The translations under genes were made by a program, and so were the position numbers. The notes under the pieces were generated by a model. It saw only the letters and a list, made by a program, of their open reading frames with translations, was not told the DNA's origin and searched no databases. Shown here piece after piece: positions 36,356 through 45,008 of a stretch of DNA of 64,000 bases; within the stretch, counting starts at the first letter, position 1, and each line of letters begins with the position of its first letter. Source of the DNA: JAOUEA01 sp963810945 (lineage in GTDB: Bacteria; Actinomycetota; UBA4738; HRBIN12); the NCBI GenBank assembly GCA_963810945.1, contig CAWEPI010000008.1, positions 1,274,264 to 1,338,263 of the forward strand. Direction: 5' to 3'.

Positions 36356-39300
36356 GTGGAAGACCACGATCGAACCCCGGATCGAGGAAGCGGCCCCGGC
36401 GGTGCGCTCGCCTCGGTCTTGGAGCCGTTCTCTCCGATGGCCTTGCACGTCCATCGGGCGGCCGGCGCCGTCGTGGGACGTCAGGCCGAGCAGGACGCGA
36501 TCCGCCAGGAGCTCGCCTCCGCGGCGACCGGAAGGCTCGCGGGGCTCGCGGTGGAAGGCGAACCCGGGATCGGGAAGACCCGCCTGGTGCTCGCCGCGGG
36601 CGAGATGGCATCGGCGGCAGGGTTCACGACGATCGCGGTCACCGCAGACGAGGAGCTCCGCGGCCCCTTCCTGCTCGCGCGTTCCATCCTGGGATCGGCG
36701 GAAGCGATCCAGGTGGCCAGGGAACGACCCGAGACCGCCGAGGCGCTCGCGGGCAGCCTCGACTCGATGTCCGGCCAGGATGACCCCGGCCTCGCGACGC
36801 TGCCGGCCGATCGCCGGCTCCTGCGCACGTTCGATCTGGGCGCCGTCGCGTTCCGGGCCCTGGCGGCCGCCGGACCGCTCGCCGTCCTGGTCGATGACCT
36901 TCAGTGGTCGGACGACGACAGCCTCCGCATGCTGCGCTACGTCATCCGTTCAGATGCCACGAGCCCGATCTTCCTGATGCTCGCGATCCGGCCGGAAGAG
37001 CTCGCGCTGGTGACCGAGGCCGTGAACCTGATGGCGGACATGGACCGGATGGGCTTGCTCCGCCGCATGAAGGTCGACCGCTTGACGCAGTCGGAGACGA
37101 GGGATCTCGTCGCGGCGATCCTCGGCGGCCCGGTCGACGCGAGCGGCGCCGCCGTGATGCATGCGCAAGCCGAGGGCGTGCCGTTCATCGTCGAGGAGAT
37201 GGCGCGCGCGTACCGCGACGGTGCGATGATCCAGCAGATCGACGGCGTCTGGCGGCTGGCCAGCAACGCCGAACGTCTGGTTCCGTCCGCGGTGAAGACC
37301 CTCATCTCACGCCGGGCAGCACACCTGCCGGACGAGTCGAAGGAGCTGCTCGCGGATGCCGCCGTGCTGGGTCGCCACTTCAGCCTGAAGGACCTGCGCG
37401 AGGTCGAGCTCCGCGTGAACGATGGGGCACCCCAACCCGAGTCCGCCGCGCTGGCGCTCGCGCTCGCGCCCGCGGTGACGGCGGGGCTCCTCGCCGAGCA
37501 CGCCGAGCAGGCGGCCGCCGACTATAGCTTCCAGCACGAGCAGGTCCGCGATTTCGCGGCCGGAACGCTGACCCAAGCACGGCGGCAAGCGATCCACGCC
37601 GCGATCGTCGAACTCTTGCTCTCCGGCGAGCCGTCCCCCGAGAGCCTCCCGCTCCTCGCGTACCACGCGAAGGCCGCGGGCGATGCGGCCGTGTGCGTGC
37701 GCTTCTCGGTCGAGGCGAGCCGGAACGCGCTGGCCGCGAACGCCCCCGAAGAGGTGCTGCGCGTCGTCGAGCTCGCGCTGCCCTCCGCCGCGACCTCGCA
37801 AGAGCGCCTGGACCTGTTGGAGGCGCGCGACCGCGCGCTCGACATGCTGCGACGTCCGAGCGATCGACTGGAGGGCCTCGCCGAGCTCTCCGCACTCGCG
37901 GAGGCGCTCGGTGACTCGCACCTCGAGCTCGACGTGCGCCTGCGCCGGGCCGCGGCGCTCCGCACCGCCGAGGAGTACGACCGGGCCGCGCAGCTGGCCC
38001 GCGAGGTCCGCGAGCTCGCCGTGGAGCGCCAAGATCGGAGCGCCGAGCTCGCCGCGTGCATGGAGCTCGGACAGGACCTCGTGCACGCGACCGCGGGAGA
38101 GGCCTTCACCCCCGTCGAACGCGAGGTGGACCTGGACGGCGCGGACGAGGCGTTCCGGCGCGCGATCGAACTCGCGAGGGAGCTCGGCGACGATCCGACC
38201 TTGGCTGCGGCGCTGCGCGAAGCCGGCGTCGTCCAGCTCGGCAGGGTTCGAGCGTGGTTCGTGGAACAGATGCAGCTCGGTGCGCACATCGCGATCGGTC
38301 AGCGCGTGGCCGCCGGAGAGGTGCTCGAAGAGATGCTGCCCGAGTTCCCGATCGCGCCGGTCGTCTACGAGGCCTCGGCGCTCTTCGAGGAGGCGCTCGA
38401 GCTCTTCGAGCGCCTCGGAGACCGTCGCGGCGTGATGGCGTCGATCATCGCCATGGGTTACCTGAACTGGGCGCCGGACATCCACCTGGGCTCGGGCGCG
38501 GCTCGGCACATCGAAGAGATCCGGCGGCTGACCTCGAAGGCGAAAGCATTCACGAACGAGAGCGAGCGCGCGGCCTTCGAGGCGCAGATGCTCTACGGGG
38601 TCCACGTCTTCGCCCGCGCGAAGGTGATCCCGGATCTCGCGCTCTCGCGGGGCGAACAGGCGCACGCGCACGCGCGCGAGATCGGGGATCGCTCGCTCGA
38701 GTTCCTGGCGGCCGGCGGAACGGCGATGGCGCACCTCGACATGGGCGAGGTGGAACAGGCGAGATCGTGGCTGGACCGAGCGGCGGCGATCGCCTCGGAG
38801 CATCCGACCCCTCTCCGCGCGCGTCGCTTGGAGACGTGGCGCGGGCTCGCGCGGTCGACCGCCGGCGACGCGGCAGGGATGCGGCAGCACCTGGAGCGGG
38901 CGGTGCAGCTCGCCTCCGCATCGGGGCTGGCGGCCGTCAAGTGCGAGGCGTTGGGGCGTCTGGCTCTGGAGGCGTCGCGCCTCGGGGTCGAGCTCGAGGA
39001 CGACGATCTGCTCGAGCTCGCCGAGCGCTCGGCCGCCGAAGCCGCGGGACTCGCGGCCGCGCTCCCGGGCCATCCGCCGTGGGGAGCGGAGGCGGATGCC
39101 GCCCTCGCTCGGGTCGAGCTTTCACGAGGCCGGACCGAGGAAGCCGCGGATCACGCGCGCGCGGCGATGGCGTCGCTGGAGTCGGGGATGCACGAGGACC
39201 GGTACCTGGACGTCGTGTTGCCGGTCGCGAACGCCCTGATGGAGAGCGGAGCCCCCGAGTGGGAAGCGATGCGGTCCCAACTGCGACTCACGCTCGCGAT

Positions 39301-39628
39301 GATCGCGCAGCGCACGATGGACGAGGACGTGCGTGTGCGCTGGTTCCGCGGACCGACCGGGCGCGAGATGACGCGGCTGGCGGGGCCGATCGAGGACGCC
39401 CCCATCGTCGCGGACGGCACCGGACTTCCTGAAGGCGGCGGCGCGGAAGAGGGAGACGCACAGCTGCTTCGGAGCCTGGTGCAGGGCAAGACGAACCGAG
39501 AGATCGCCGAAGAGATCGGCATCGACGAAGAGGCCGTGACGCGAAGGCTCGGCGAGCTGTTCGCGAGGATCGGCGCGTCCTCGCGCGCGGAAGCCACCGC
39601 CTTCGCCTTCCACCAGAGGGTCCTGTGA
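36356..39628 (+). CDS. Large AAA ATPase / LuxR-type transcriptional activator (1090 aa)
   Basis: The product has an N-terminal NTPase with VVGRQAEQ, Walker A GEPGIGKTRL and Walker B LAVLVDDLQWSDDD. A long helical solenoid (TPR-like, about residues 380-1010) follows, and a C-terminal LuxR-like HTH, LVQGKTNREIAEEIGIDEEAVTRRLGELFARIGASSRAEA. The HTH keeps the NREIA..I......V..... pattern although helix 3 is divergent. It resembles MalT/LAL-type STAND regulators. The ferredoxin-cyclase gene begins 13 bases downstream, so the two are probably co-transcribed. No frameshift is seen across 3.3 kb. Confidence 0.87.
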   Translation: MEDHDRTPDRGSGPGGALASVLEPFSPMALHVHRAAGAVVGRQAEQDAIRQELASAATGRLAGLAVEGEPGIGKTRLVLAAGEMASAAGFTTIAVTADEELRGPFLLARSILGSAEAIQVARERPETAEALAGSLDSMSGQDDPGLATLPADRRLLRTFDLGAVAFRALAAAGPLAVLVDDLQWSDDDSLRMLRYVIRSDATSPIFLMLAIRPEELALVTEAVNLMADMDRMGLLRRMKVDRLTQSETRDLVAAILGGPVDASGAAVMHAQAEGVPFIVEEMARAYRDGAMIQQIDGVWRLASNAERLVPSAVKTLISRRAAHLPDESKELLADAAVLGRHFSLKDLREVELRVNDGAPQPESAALALALAPAVTAGLLAEHAEQAAADYSFQHEQVRDFAAGTLTQARRQAIHAAIVELLLSGEPSPESLPLLAYHAKAAGDAAVCVRFSVEASRNALAANAPEEVLRVVELALPSAATSQERLDLLEARDRALDMLRRPSDRLEGLAELSALAEALGDSHLELDVRLRRAAALRTAEEYDRAAQLAREVRELAVERQDRSAELAACMELGQDLVHATAGEAFTPVEREVDLDGADEAFRRAIELARELGDDPTLAAALREAGVVQLGRVRAWFVEQMQLGAHIAIGQRVAAGEVLEEMLPEFPIAPVVYEASALFEEALELFERLGDRRGVMASIIAMGYLNWAPDIHLGSGAARHIEEIRRLTSKAKAFTNESERAAFEAQMLYGVHVFARAKVIPDLALSRGEQAHAHAREIGDRSLEFLAAGGTAMAHLDMGEVEQARSWLDRAAAIASEHPTPLRARRLETWRGLARSTAGDAAGMRQHLERAVQLASASGLAAVKCEALGRLALEASRLGVELEDDDLLELAERSAAEAAGLAAALPGHPPWGAEADAALARVELSRGRTEEAADHARAAMASLESGMHEDRYLDVVLPVANALMESGAPEWEAMRSQLRLTLAMIAQRTMDEDVRVRWFRGPTGREMTRLAGPIEDAPIVADGTGLPEGGGAEEGDAQLLRSLVQGKTNREIAEEIGIDEEAVTRRLGELFARIGASSRAEATAFAFHQRVL

Positions 39629-39641
39629 AGGGGGACGAACG

Positions 39642-40376
39642 ATGCCGTTGAAAGCCCGCGTCGACCGTCACCGGTGCATCGGCGCCGGCACGTGCATCAC
39701 GATCGCCCCCACCGCGTTCGACTGGCACGAGGGCGAGTTCTTGAAGGCGGGCGTCGTCGACGCGTCGAGCGTGGAGGATGAGCTGGTGCGCGAGGCGGCG
39801 CTCGCCTGCCCGACCGGCGCGATCTCGGTCGAGGAGGTCGAGGAGCTGCTGCCGTGGCAGCTCCGAGGGAAGCAGGGTCCCCGCCGTGTCCAGAAGACGT
39901 TCATGTTCACCGACATCGAGGGATCGACGAACCTGGTCGAGGCGCTCGGGGACGAGGCGTGGCAAGGCGTCCTGCGATGGCACGACGAGACGCTCCGGTC
40001 GCTCTTCGCGGAGCACAAGGGCGAGGAGGTCGTGGGCACGGGCGACGGGTTCTTCGTCGGGTTCGATTCGCCCGACGAAGCGCTCGCGTGCGCGGTCGCG
40101 ATCCAGAGGCGCCTGGCCGAGCACCGTCGTGCGAACGGGTTCGCACCGAAGGTCCGGATCGGCGTGCACGCCTCGGGCGCGACGCAGGTAGGCCGGAACT
40201 TCTCGGGCAAGGGCGTGCACGAGGCGGCGCGGATAGCGGCACTCGCCAACGGCGACGAGATCCTCTCCAGCAGGGCAACGGCGACCGACGGGAGGTTCCC
40301 GATCTCGGAGCCCCGGACGGTCACGCTGAGAGGCACGTCCGAGCCGGTCGAGATCGTGACGGTCGACTGGAGCTGA
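39642..40376 (+). CDS. Ferredoxin - class III nucleotidyl cyclase fusion
   Basis: The product is 244 residues. The first ~65 are a small ferredoxin with Cys12, Cys18 and Cys56 followed by Pro, matching a three-Cys [3Fe-4S]- or [4Fe-4S]-type site. Residues ~85-244 form a class III cyclase domain: KTFMFTDIEGSTNLVEAL holds the first metal Asp and GTGDGFFVGF the second. The usual purine-selecting Lys before the second Asp is absent (VVGTGD), and the transition-state Asn-x3-Arg motif reads HEAAR, so Asn is replaced by His. A redox-regulated cyclase, possibly altered in substrate or activity, is a fair inference. Confidence 0.82.
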   Translation: MPLKARVDRHRCIGAGTCITIAPTAFDWHEGEFLKAGVVDASSVEDELVREAALACPTGAISVEEVEELLPWQLRGKQGPRRVQKTFMFTDIEGSTNLVEALGDEAWQGVLRWHDETLRSLFAEHKGEEVVGTGDGFFVGFDSPDEALACAVAIQRRLAEHRRANGFAPKVRIGVHASGATQVGRNFSGKGVHEAARIAALANGDEILSSRATATDGRFPISEPRTVTLRGTSEPVEIVTVDWS

Positions 40377-40751
40377 ATAGGGATCACGACCCGCGATCGC
40401 GGTCATCCGTGCATCGATGTCCGAAGACGGGGGTAGGCGCAGCTCACGTGACCGTGTGTCCGGACTGGCAGGGACAGTAGCCGGTAATGGCGCGACGGGC
40501 GTGCTGGCGGCGACCGCGCGGGTGCCGGAGCACGCGCTCGCCGGATGGGCCTCGGGCGAGCTCTCGCTCAAGGGTGAGGTGCTCCCGACCCCTGGGATCC
40601 TCTCGGTGGCCATTGCGGCGGTGCGGGCCGGATGCTGGGCGTCGTGGTGCCGGTATCGACCGGCTTGGCCAGGGGAGGATCCCACCTCCGCCGAACGGAT
40701 CGGCATCGGCGGGACGTCAACCAGCACGAGCGAGACGACGAGCACCATCAG
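40377..40751. other. Intergenic region, start of the accessory area
   Basis: No gene is supported in these 375 bases. It contains a dispersed repeat (40665-40740) resembling sequences near 44298 and 47167. Confidence 0.45.
40665..40740. repeat. Dispersed repeat, copy P1
   Basis: The stretch CTTGGCCAGGGGAGGATCCC and the following ACCAGCACGAGC recur near 44298 and 47167 with about 75-85% similarity by eye. On the minus strand, P1 and P3 share a hydrophobic LVLV segment and GSSP, so the family may be remnants of a small gene. Confidence 0.4.
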
Positions 40752-41132
40752 TTAGGAAAGCGTGGCAAGAACTCCGGGTGGCACTGTTCCTGGCTGCGGG
40801 TACATCAAGACACCCTCGCCTTCGGTGAAGGTGCGGATTCTTAGTGCGGCGAGGTGCGCGCAATTCACGCACAGCCTCACACCGAACCCCATCTCGAGGA
40901 TGTCTTGAGGAGCCTTCCCGAAGTCGCGCAGCGCTGCCTCTCGGACCGCCCCTTCTGAATCAGATCGAGGCATGAACCGACTGAGCACCTCTAGACACCA
41001 ATCGACGTCGCCCCAGATCCCGAAGCCTGTCTCGGTCCAGGCTTGGCAGTTTGCGCACTCGCCCGCGGTCGGGGGCACGCCCGAAGTGATGTTCACCGTG
41101 TGGGGTGGGATGGGAGTGGCATCGTCGCCCAA
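40752..41132 (-). CDS. Small Cys-rich, probably zinc-binding protein of unknown function
   Basis: The product is 126 residues. Two C-x2-C pairs (GECANCQAW and VRLCVNCAHL) are positioned like a zinc site formed by distant halves. WGDVDWCLEVLSRF lies between. The start is TTG at 41130-41132, because a perfect AAGGAGGT lies 5 bases upstream and no ATG or GTG starts the frame nearby. No family is recognised. Confidence 0.62.
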   Translation of the reverse strand: MGDDATPIPPHTVNITSGVPPTAGECANCQAWTETGFGIWGDVDWCLEVLSRFMPRSDSEGAVREAALRDFGKAPQDILEMGFGVRLCVNCAHLAALRIRTFTEGEGVLMYPQPGTVPPGVLATLS

Positions 41133-41603
41133 GGCGTACCTCCTTGCCCACCAACGCTACGCCTCACATGGGACATGAACCAACTGAGAAGGCGCAGCAT
41201 CCTTCGGGATGCTCGGAATGCCTCGGAAGCCTGAGGCTCCCGAAAGGGGTCCTGACCTGCGGATTCACAAGCTTGTGCAGGTCAGCGCCTCGTGACATCT
41301 TTCCTTGATACGGAGGAGGTCACCTCTTCGAGGAAGCCCTATCGCAGGCCGCAAGGGCGGGACACGCGGTCGGGGTCAACGGGTGCGTCAACCAGCGTGA
41401 CCTGCTCTCGGCGCCACCGCGCGTCGATGTCCGAGGAACAGGTGTACGTGCGGTTCCAGGGACGGCGTGTCGCGGGTTCACATCCCGCCCACGGCTTCTC
41501 GGTGATGGGTCCGACCTGGGCTGGGTGGGCGATGTTCGCGACGATGCTCACGCGAACGGTTGCTCGGTCCCGCTGACCTGAATCCTTGCCGCGCGATGCC
41601 TGC
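41133..41603. other. 471-base region with repeats but no gene
   Basis: It holds the RNA-like repeat R1 (41248-41381) and a short N-terminal remnant of the XRE gene family around 41528-41556 (GCGATGTTCGCGACGATGCT). No intact frame is supported. Confidence 0.5.
41248..41381 (+). repeat. RNA-like repeated element, copy R1
   Basis: The element matches 47393-47525 over about 135 bases. It starts with a 9-bp stem (CTGACCTGC 41252-41260 / GCAGGTCAG 41277-41285). A later small hairpin reads CCTC-TTC-GAGG here and CTGC-ATC-GCGG in the other copy, keeping base pairing despite changes. Confidence 0.5.
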
Positions 41604-41647
41604 GGTCACGTTCTCGCCCTCGGGGACTCAAGGGCGAGAACGTGACC
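41604..41647 (-). terminator. 16-bp hairpin, likely terminator
   Basis: GGTCACGTTCTCGCCC pairs perfectly with GGGCGAGAACGTGACC around a 12-base loop, 16 bases after the stop of the secreted protein gene. No U-run follows. Confidence 0.6.
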
Positions 41648-41663
41648 GGCTCCCCGAGCGTTC

Positions 41664-42152
41664 TTAGGCGTCCGGGACGCATTCCCCCTGCTCGTTCACG
41701 TACAAGCCGTCCGGCACCTCAGACTGATCCCCATCGATGTTGGGACACACGTCCGCGCCGCCCTCGCCGGTCGCGTTGCATCCGTTGTCGAAGAATGCCT
41801 GCCCCGCATCGTCCCAGTTCGCCGAGGAGTAGCTCGTTGGCGTCAACCCATCCGAGTAGAAGGGGGGGATGATGTCGCCCCAGCCCGGGACCGGGTTCGC
41901 CGCGTCGAAGAGGGGACCTTCGTGCTTCAGGAGGTGGTCGCCGTGGCCGTTGTCGTTGCCGAACTGACCATCGACCGCCGCCTCGCCCACCGTCATCCGG
42001 ACGTACGGGTTGCTCACGCTGTTCGTCGCGTGACAGATCGTCACCCTGTGCAGCTGGTGCGTTTGCGTCGCCACGGCCGACAGCGTGCTGAGGAACGCGA
42101 TGGTGCAGACCCCCACCAACCCCACACGAAGCGCGCCAAAGGCCTTCTTCAT
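41664..42152 (-). CDS. Secreted ICHAT-type protein, copy 1
   Basis: The product is 162 residues with an N-terminal signal peptide (VGLVGVCTIAFLSTLSAVA). HRVTICHATNSVSNPYVRMTV then GHGDHLLKHEGPLF matches the 'ICHAT...NPYV' segment found in many secreted proteins of unknown role, where His/Asp residues may bind calcium or metal. GWGDIIPPF and a Cys-pair end region follow. GGGAGAG precedes the ATG at 42150-42152. A frameshifted duplicate lies at 56640-57129. Confidence 0.78.
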   Translation of the reverse strand: MKKAFGALRVGLVGVCTIAFLSTLSAVATQTHQLHRVTICHATNSVSNPYVRMTVGEAAVDGQFGNDNGHGDHLLKHEGPLFDAANPVPGWGDIIPPFYSDGLTPTSYSSANWDDAGQAFFDNGCNATGEGGADVCPNIDGDQSEVPDGLYVNEQGECVPDA

Positions 42153-42420
42153 GGTGACTCTCCCCTCGATCCCGACCCCGGGGGACCGGGGTCCGTATGC
42201 GGTGCGTATCGGTGCCGTGGCGGAAGATTCTTGAGGAGGGCGAGCGAGAAGCAGACCTTCGGCTATCGCGGGCCAGGGTGCGCCCCCCGGGGGCCACGGG
42301 TTGATCGCGGACGAGCCCCACTCGACAGGGAGATAGATTCGGGCCTCGGTTCCCCCCGGAGAGCTTCTCTATCGTCGCACGTTCTCTTGACTACGCGCTG
42401 TGCCCTCGGACTACGGTGGC

Positions 42421-42633
42421 ATGGTGGCGATGTTCCCGACGATGCTGCGGCGCGACCGGGAGCGCAACGGGCTCAGGATCGCCCGCGCGTCGTGGCTCTG
42501 CGGCGTGACGGTCCGCGAGTACCGGGAGATCGAGGCCGGAACGAAGGCCCCGGACGCCGACACCTACGCGCGGGTCTGCGAGTTGTTCGGGTGGCCGGAT
42601 GCGAGGCGATCAAGTAACAGCGAGGGGAACTGA
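42421..42633 (+). CDS. XRE-type helix-turn-helix protein, copy a
   Basis: The product is 70 residues. MLRRDRERNGLRIARASWLCGVTVREYREIEAGTKAPDADTYARVCELFGW is a compact Cro/C1-type HTH. The same sequence, intact or broken, recurs at least seven more times between 41.5 and 57.4 kb. GTG at 42424 is an alternative start, matching the other copies. Confidence 0.75.
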   Translation: MVAMFPTMLRRDRERNGLRIARASWLCGVTVREYREIEAGTKAPDADTYARVCELFGWPDARRSSNSEGN

Positions 42634-42802
42634 CTACGCACCCCCAGCCATCCCATCCCTGTCGAGACCAGCCGGGTCGTTCGGCCGAAGTATGGCCAGC
42701 CCCTGCGATCGAGCAGGGGTCCTTCGGCGGGGGACCGGGGAGCCGCGCACAGCCGGGAGCCTTGAGTCCTAGGATGACGGAAGGAATCGGGGGGGCCTCG
42801 AG

Positions 42803-43183
42803 ATGACGACCGTTCGAGAGATCATGAGCACCGATCTAGTCACGGTCCAACCTTCGACGACCATGGCCCAAGCCGTCGCGGCCATGTCGAAGGCGCGGGT
42901 GGGTTCCGTACTCGTGCTCGAGGACGGCGCGTTGTTGGGCATCTTCACCGAACGCGACGTGCTCCGGGCATTCAATCAGATGCACGCCGATCCCGCCCGA
43001 GTCTCGACAATCTCGAAGGGCATGACCCTAGAGCCGCAGACCATCGACGCTGATGCGACAGTCGGTGAGGCGATGGACAGGATGCTCGACGGCGGGTTCC
43101 GGCATCTCCCGGTGATCGACGGCGAGAAGCTCGTCGGCGTCATCTCCCTGCGCGACCTCGCACTGAGCATCTCAAAGGGCTGA
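42803..43183 (+). CDS. Two-CBS-domain protein
   Basis: The product is 126 residues, entirely a CBS pair. VREIMSTDLVTVQPSTTMAQAVAAM and VGSVLVLEDGALLGIFTERDVLRAF form the first, PQTIDADATVGEAMDRMLDGGFRHLPVIDGEKLVGVISLRDL the second. Such Bateman modules bind adenine nucleotides such as AMP or ATP and regulate partner proteins. It stands alone here. Confidence 0.9.
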   Translation: MTTVREIMSTDLVTVQPSTTMAQAVAAMSKARVGSVLVLEDGALLGIFTERDVLRAFNQMHADPARVSTISKGMTLEPQTIDADATVGEAMDRMLDGGFRHLPVIDGEKLVGVISLRDLALSISKG

Positions 43184-43211
43184 GCGGAGCGGGTTCGGGA
43201 TCACGCGCCGG

Positions 43212-43310
43212 GGAGTACGTCGCGATCGAGGACGGCGAGCGGCCACCGAACGCCAACGAGTACGAGGCGAGCTGTTCGGCTGGCCGCGGTCGTTCGTGGC
43301 CGAAAGCGTC
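43212..43310 (+). pseudogene. XRE gene remnant, C-terminal piece
   Basis: The region reads EYVAIEDGERPPNANEYE and ELFGWPRSFVAESV after a one-base shift, matching the C-terminal half of the XRE family (REYRELEAG.....W.TYARICELFGW). No start remains. Confidence 0.5.
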
Positions 43311-43419
43311 CCCCGGGGGAAGGTTCCAGCAAGGTGAAGGCCCCACCTGGTTCACGGATGGGAGGAGTGGGGCCCCGAGGGCTCCCCGGGGGACCTCTCG
43401 ACTGTCGCACTCCTTCGAC

Positions 43420-43668
43420 TTAGCTGGGCTCGGCGGGCTTCCGCCACGGCTTCGACTCCCACCACTGCACCTCGTCCATCCAGTCCTCGACGTCGTCGCG
43501 GCTCCAAGCGCGGCGTGGGCCTGTGACGACGGGCTCGGGGACGTCGTCTCTGTTGGTGATTTGGCGGGCCCGCTCGCCGGTCACGTTCAAGAGGCGGGCG
43601 ATGCCGGTGAGGCGCAGCGTCGGTGGGTCCCGGTCGGTCACGAGACCGATGCTAGCGAGCTCCAGCAC
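43420..43668 (-). CDS. Small HTH (excisionase/MerR-like) protein
   Basis: The product is 82 residues. LRLTGIARLLNVTGERARQITNRDDVPEPVVTGPRRAWSRDDVEDWMDEVQWW has a helix-turn-helix followed by the W-x-R-x-D-V-x-x-W pattern typical of excisionase/HTH_17-like proteins. GTG at 43668 starts it. Broken relatives lie near 46346-46450 and 50104-50309. Possible role in an integrated element's control (inference). Confidence 0.7.
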   Translation of the reverse strand: MLELASIGLVTDRDPPTLRLTGIARLLNVTGERARQITNRDDVPEPVVTGPRRAWSRDDVEDWMDEVQWWESKPWRKPAEPS

Positions 43669-43684
43669 GTGACAGACTCCTTCC

Positions 43685-44293
43685 TTGAAACGCCTCTTGC
43701 TTTCCCGACACGCGGAGTCGCTCTACAACGTAGAGGGCCTGATCAACGCTGATCCCGAGCGGCAGGTTTCGCCGCTCACCGAACGCGGCGTCGAGCAGGC
43801 GCGCGCCCTCGGTAGAACGCTCCCCGATGAACAGCTGGACCTCTGCGTCACCAGCGAAACTCTGCGAGCCGTCTCGACGAGTGAGATCGCGCTGAGCGGC
43901 CGCTCGCTTCCGCGCGTGAGGCTATCCCTCCTCAACGACCCCCCGGCCGGAAGGTTCGAGGATGGGCCCAATTCGGAGTTCGCGCAGTGGATGGACTCGA
44001 ACGGCATGTACGCGATTGTGCCGGGCACCGACACGACCATCGCGGCGTCGGCGAGCAGGTTTCTCGGCGCGGCGGAGTTCCTCTTGGCCCGCCCGGAGGA
44101 CACCGTGCTGGTGATCGCGCACGCCCCGGTTCTCCGGTGGCTCCAGCAGGCCGCCACCAAGGCAACCGGCCGCCTGGACTACACGCAACCTCTCTTCGAG
44201 TATGCGGAGCTGTTCGAGTTGGCAGTGGAGGACCTCAGGGAGGGCGCTCGAAACGCGAGGGCCGATCCCTCTCGCGTGTTCGCATCGTCCTGA
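43685..44293 (+). CDS. Histidine phosphatase superfamily (phosphoglycerate-mutase-like) protein
   Basis: The product is 202 residues. LLLSRHAES is the RHG-type catalytic motif (Arg-His; the Gly is replaced by Ala). VTSETLRAVSTSEIAL carries a second Arg and VLVIAHAPVLRWL the C-terminal His. This set supports phosphatase or mutase activity on small phospho-substrates. The start is uncertain: TTG at 43685 is the only one close to the domain, with no strong ribosome-binding site. Confidence 0.8.
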   Translation: MKRLLLSRHAESLYNVEGLINADPERQVSPLTERGVEQARALGRTLPDEQLDLCVTSETLRAVSTSEIALSGRSLPRVRLSLLNDPPAGRFEDGPNSEFAQWMDSNGMYAIVPGTDTTIAASASRFLGAAEFLLARPEDTVLVIAHAPVLRWLQQAATKATGRLDYTQPLFEYAELFELAVEDLREGARNARADPSRVFASS

Positions 44294-44297
44294 CCCA

Positions 44298-44367
44298 CTT
44301 GGCTAGGGAGGTCCAGCAGGATCCGAGTGATCGGTTCGAGCGGGACCTCCCGCCAGCGCGAACACGT
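44298..44367. repeat. Dispersed repeat, copy P2
   Basis: ACTTGGCTAGGGAGG, GAGTGATC, and GAGCGGGACCTCCC recur in the same order at 47167-47240 (P3). Confidence 0.45.
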
Positions 44368-44395
44368 AGGTAGGGAACGCGGGCGGGGCGTGGGG

Positions 44396-44975
44396 CCTGG
44401 ACCCCCGCGCGAAGCAGCGATACCTCATCGACGTGTTCAACGAGTCCGGGATGCGGACCGCCGACGCGGCGATCGATCAGGTGCTGGAGATGTGAAGCAA
44501 CTACCGACCCCGCAAGCTCGTCTGTTGAGGGAACGCGCAGCAGAAGTCGACGCTCTTCCAGGAATCGCTGCAACGCGGGCTGAAGTGGTCGGGGATCTGG
44601 CACGAGATCTGCCAAACGATGACCGGCACGGGAGGTTGGGCCTAGCAATCGAACTTCGACATCACCACGTTGGGCGGGCTCTTCGACGGCGGGCTCATCA
44701 CGCTCCCGTACGGCGGCACCTACGCCGAGACCGCGAAGGTGGACGTCTACATCGACCAGCTCTGCGCATGGCGCACCGACGCTCAGGGGCACTCGATCCG
44801 CCAGCTCACCCGAGACATGGTGATGCCTACGCTCTTAGCGGAGTCAGAAGCCTTCGTGCTCGCCAACCGCCCGATCAAGCACAAGCGACGCAAGCTCGCA
44901 GACGTCCCCGCGTGGGCGAAGAACGGCACGGGAGGGTTCGCGTGGCAGAGAGACCGGAAACCCCTGGACGTCTGA
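44396..44975 (+). pseudogene. Phage terminase large-subunit remnant
   Basis: Pieces in two frames with internal stops read LDPRAKQRYLIDVFNESG, then YRPRKLVC.GNAQQKS, GLKWSGIWHE, and finally GGLITLPYGGTYAETAKVDVYIDQLCAWRTD to the stop at 44973-44975. The order (WRPR-, EGNAQQ-like, LPYG near the end) matches the nuclease half of TerL. In-frame TGA/TAG codons show true decay, unlike the simple +1 shifts elsewhere. Confidence 0.6.
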
Positions 44976-45008
44976 GGTTGGCGGACCGTCTGCGCTTCAG
45001 TTCGTTCC

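Larger units (their letters stand above)
41563..42266. repeat. 704-base direct repeat, copy A
   Basis: This segment and 56539-57243 are roughly 90% identical by eye, in the same orientation and 15 kb apart. Each carries a hairpin, a secreted-protein gene on the minus strand, and its upstream region, followed by an XRE gene on the plus strand. Confidence 0.75.

Noticed and set aside
40417..40755. 112-codon plus-strand frame after the ferredoxin-cyclase gene
   Set aside because: No domain, no ribosome-binding site, and it overlaps repeat P1.
41472..41488. T-arm-like sequence GCGGGTTCACATCCCGC, resembling the 3' part of a tRNA
   Set aside because: No matching 5' acceptor strand, D-arm or anticodon arm is found upstream, and position 58 of the loop is not A. 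Could at most be a tRNA-end relic at an integration site.
43340..43378. GGCCCCAC...GTGGGGCC inverted repeat as a terminator
   Set aside because: The loop is about 22 bases and it is 150 bases from the CBS gene end, so support is weak.
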